NCBI GenBank assembly: GCA_025456165.1
Contig: JALOLI010000008.1
Span: 1-13,170, forward strand
Length of the DNA stretch: 13,170 bases
Reading direction: 5' to 3'
Source: Acidimicrobiia bacterium
GTDB taxonomy: Bacteria > Actinomycetota > Acidimicrobiia > UBA5794 > UBA11373
A program made the translations under genes and the position numbers. This document shows, piece after piece, positions 13,012 to 13,170 of this stretch (positions are counted from its first letter, which is position 1; the number at the start of each line of letters is the position of its first letter). The notes below the pieces were generated by a model. That model made no database searches. It saw only the letters and a program-made list of their open reading frames with translations, and was not told the DNA's origin.

Positions 13012-13170
13012 GCTATGACGGGAACCGAGTTATCCACAGGCTTTCCCTCCAACCATCGGCACCAGGCGGTGTCCCATGAAGGGGAACGGTGCGGGAGGGT
13101 GGCCCTGCTGGGCGCTTCGGGCTACGGCACTGCCCGGTGAGGTGCGGGGTTCCGAGGGGCTCGGGTTCCT
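13012..13170. other. Upstream region of the M23 gene, no gene seen
   Basis: These 159 nt before the M23 start hold a perfect DnaA box but no convincing promoter or gene. Short open frames run to the right edge (from ATG 13076, for example), but their translations do not resemble a protein. Confidence 0.5.
13030..13038 (+). promoter_or_regulatory. Perfect DnaA box TTATCCACA upstream of the M23 gene
   Basis: Exact match to the high-affinity DnaA box, 19 nt upstream of the M23 start codon, where a promoter would be expected. It is in the same orientation as the boxes at 7714-7755. It may tie this wall hydrolase to the replication cycle, or be chance. Confidence 0.45.

Noticed and set aside
11704..13140. 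Plus-strand open frame of 478 codons ending near the right edge, with VALLGASGYGTAR resembling the start of ArgC-like reductases
   Set aside because: The match is confined to about 12 residues, is followed at once by a stop, and the rest is antisense to the M23 gene.

Overview
The window is a very GC-rich (about 70% or more by eye), densely coded chromosomal segment of an actinobacterium. Lineage clues are a MshA-type glycosyltransferase followed by a YbjN-family gene, a MenJ-like menaquinone-saturating reductase, Rex, an RsiG-like coiled-coil protein, many GTG starts, 4-nt ATGA/GTGA overlaps and probable leaderless starts. A deep lineage such as Acidimicrobiia is plausible, but the class cannot be proved from this sequence. 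I saw no tRNA, rRNA, transposase, integrase, CRISPR array or other sign of recent transfer.

Layout: eleven of the twelve genes are on the minus strand, so the story reads from right to left. At the right (13011-11857) is a secreted coiled-coil/M23 peptidoglycan hydrolase. A promoter whose -35 overlaps its stop codon then serves a tight five-gene run: rsiG-like anti-sigma homologue (11807-11268), asparaginase II (11265-10324), CelD/BcsL acyltransferase (10327-9416), mshA (9419-8211) and a YbjN gene (8214-7777). The last four are joined by ATGA/GTGA overlaps. Next comes a 316-nt convergent intergenic region (7461-7776) with a probable terminator, a cluster of DnaA-box-like 9-mers framed by inverted repeats, and a perfect 16-bp palindrome.

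The only plus-strand gene (6570-7460) encodes a Clp1/Grc3-type P-loop kinase. It diverges from a SAM hydroxide adenosyltransferase family gene (6459-5641), which is translationally coupled to a DinB/DUF664 gene (5644-5126). A secreted DUF4397 protein (4968-4183) follows and ends at a perfect 14-bp hairpin. Then come rex (4098-3469), the menJ-like reductase (3426-2188) and a membrane HD-GYP protein (2089 to beyond position 1) whose C-terminus is a chain of extracellular Ig/cadherin-like repeats.

Themes: (i) redox and respiration, with the NADH sensor Rex next to the menaquinone-tail reductase and mycothiol synthesis nearby; (ii) cyclic-di-GMP, with a putative phosphodiesterase at one end and an RsiG-type c-di-GMP-binding anti-sigma homologue at the other; (iii) cell-envelope and surface proteins. 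The points most worth a second look are the HD-GYP/adhesin-like fusion, the framed DnaA-box cluster, the His-to-Asp change in the SAM hydroxide adenosyltransferase triad, and the RsiG-headed mshA operon.
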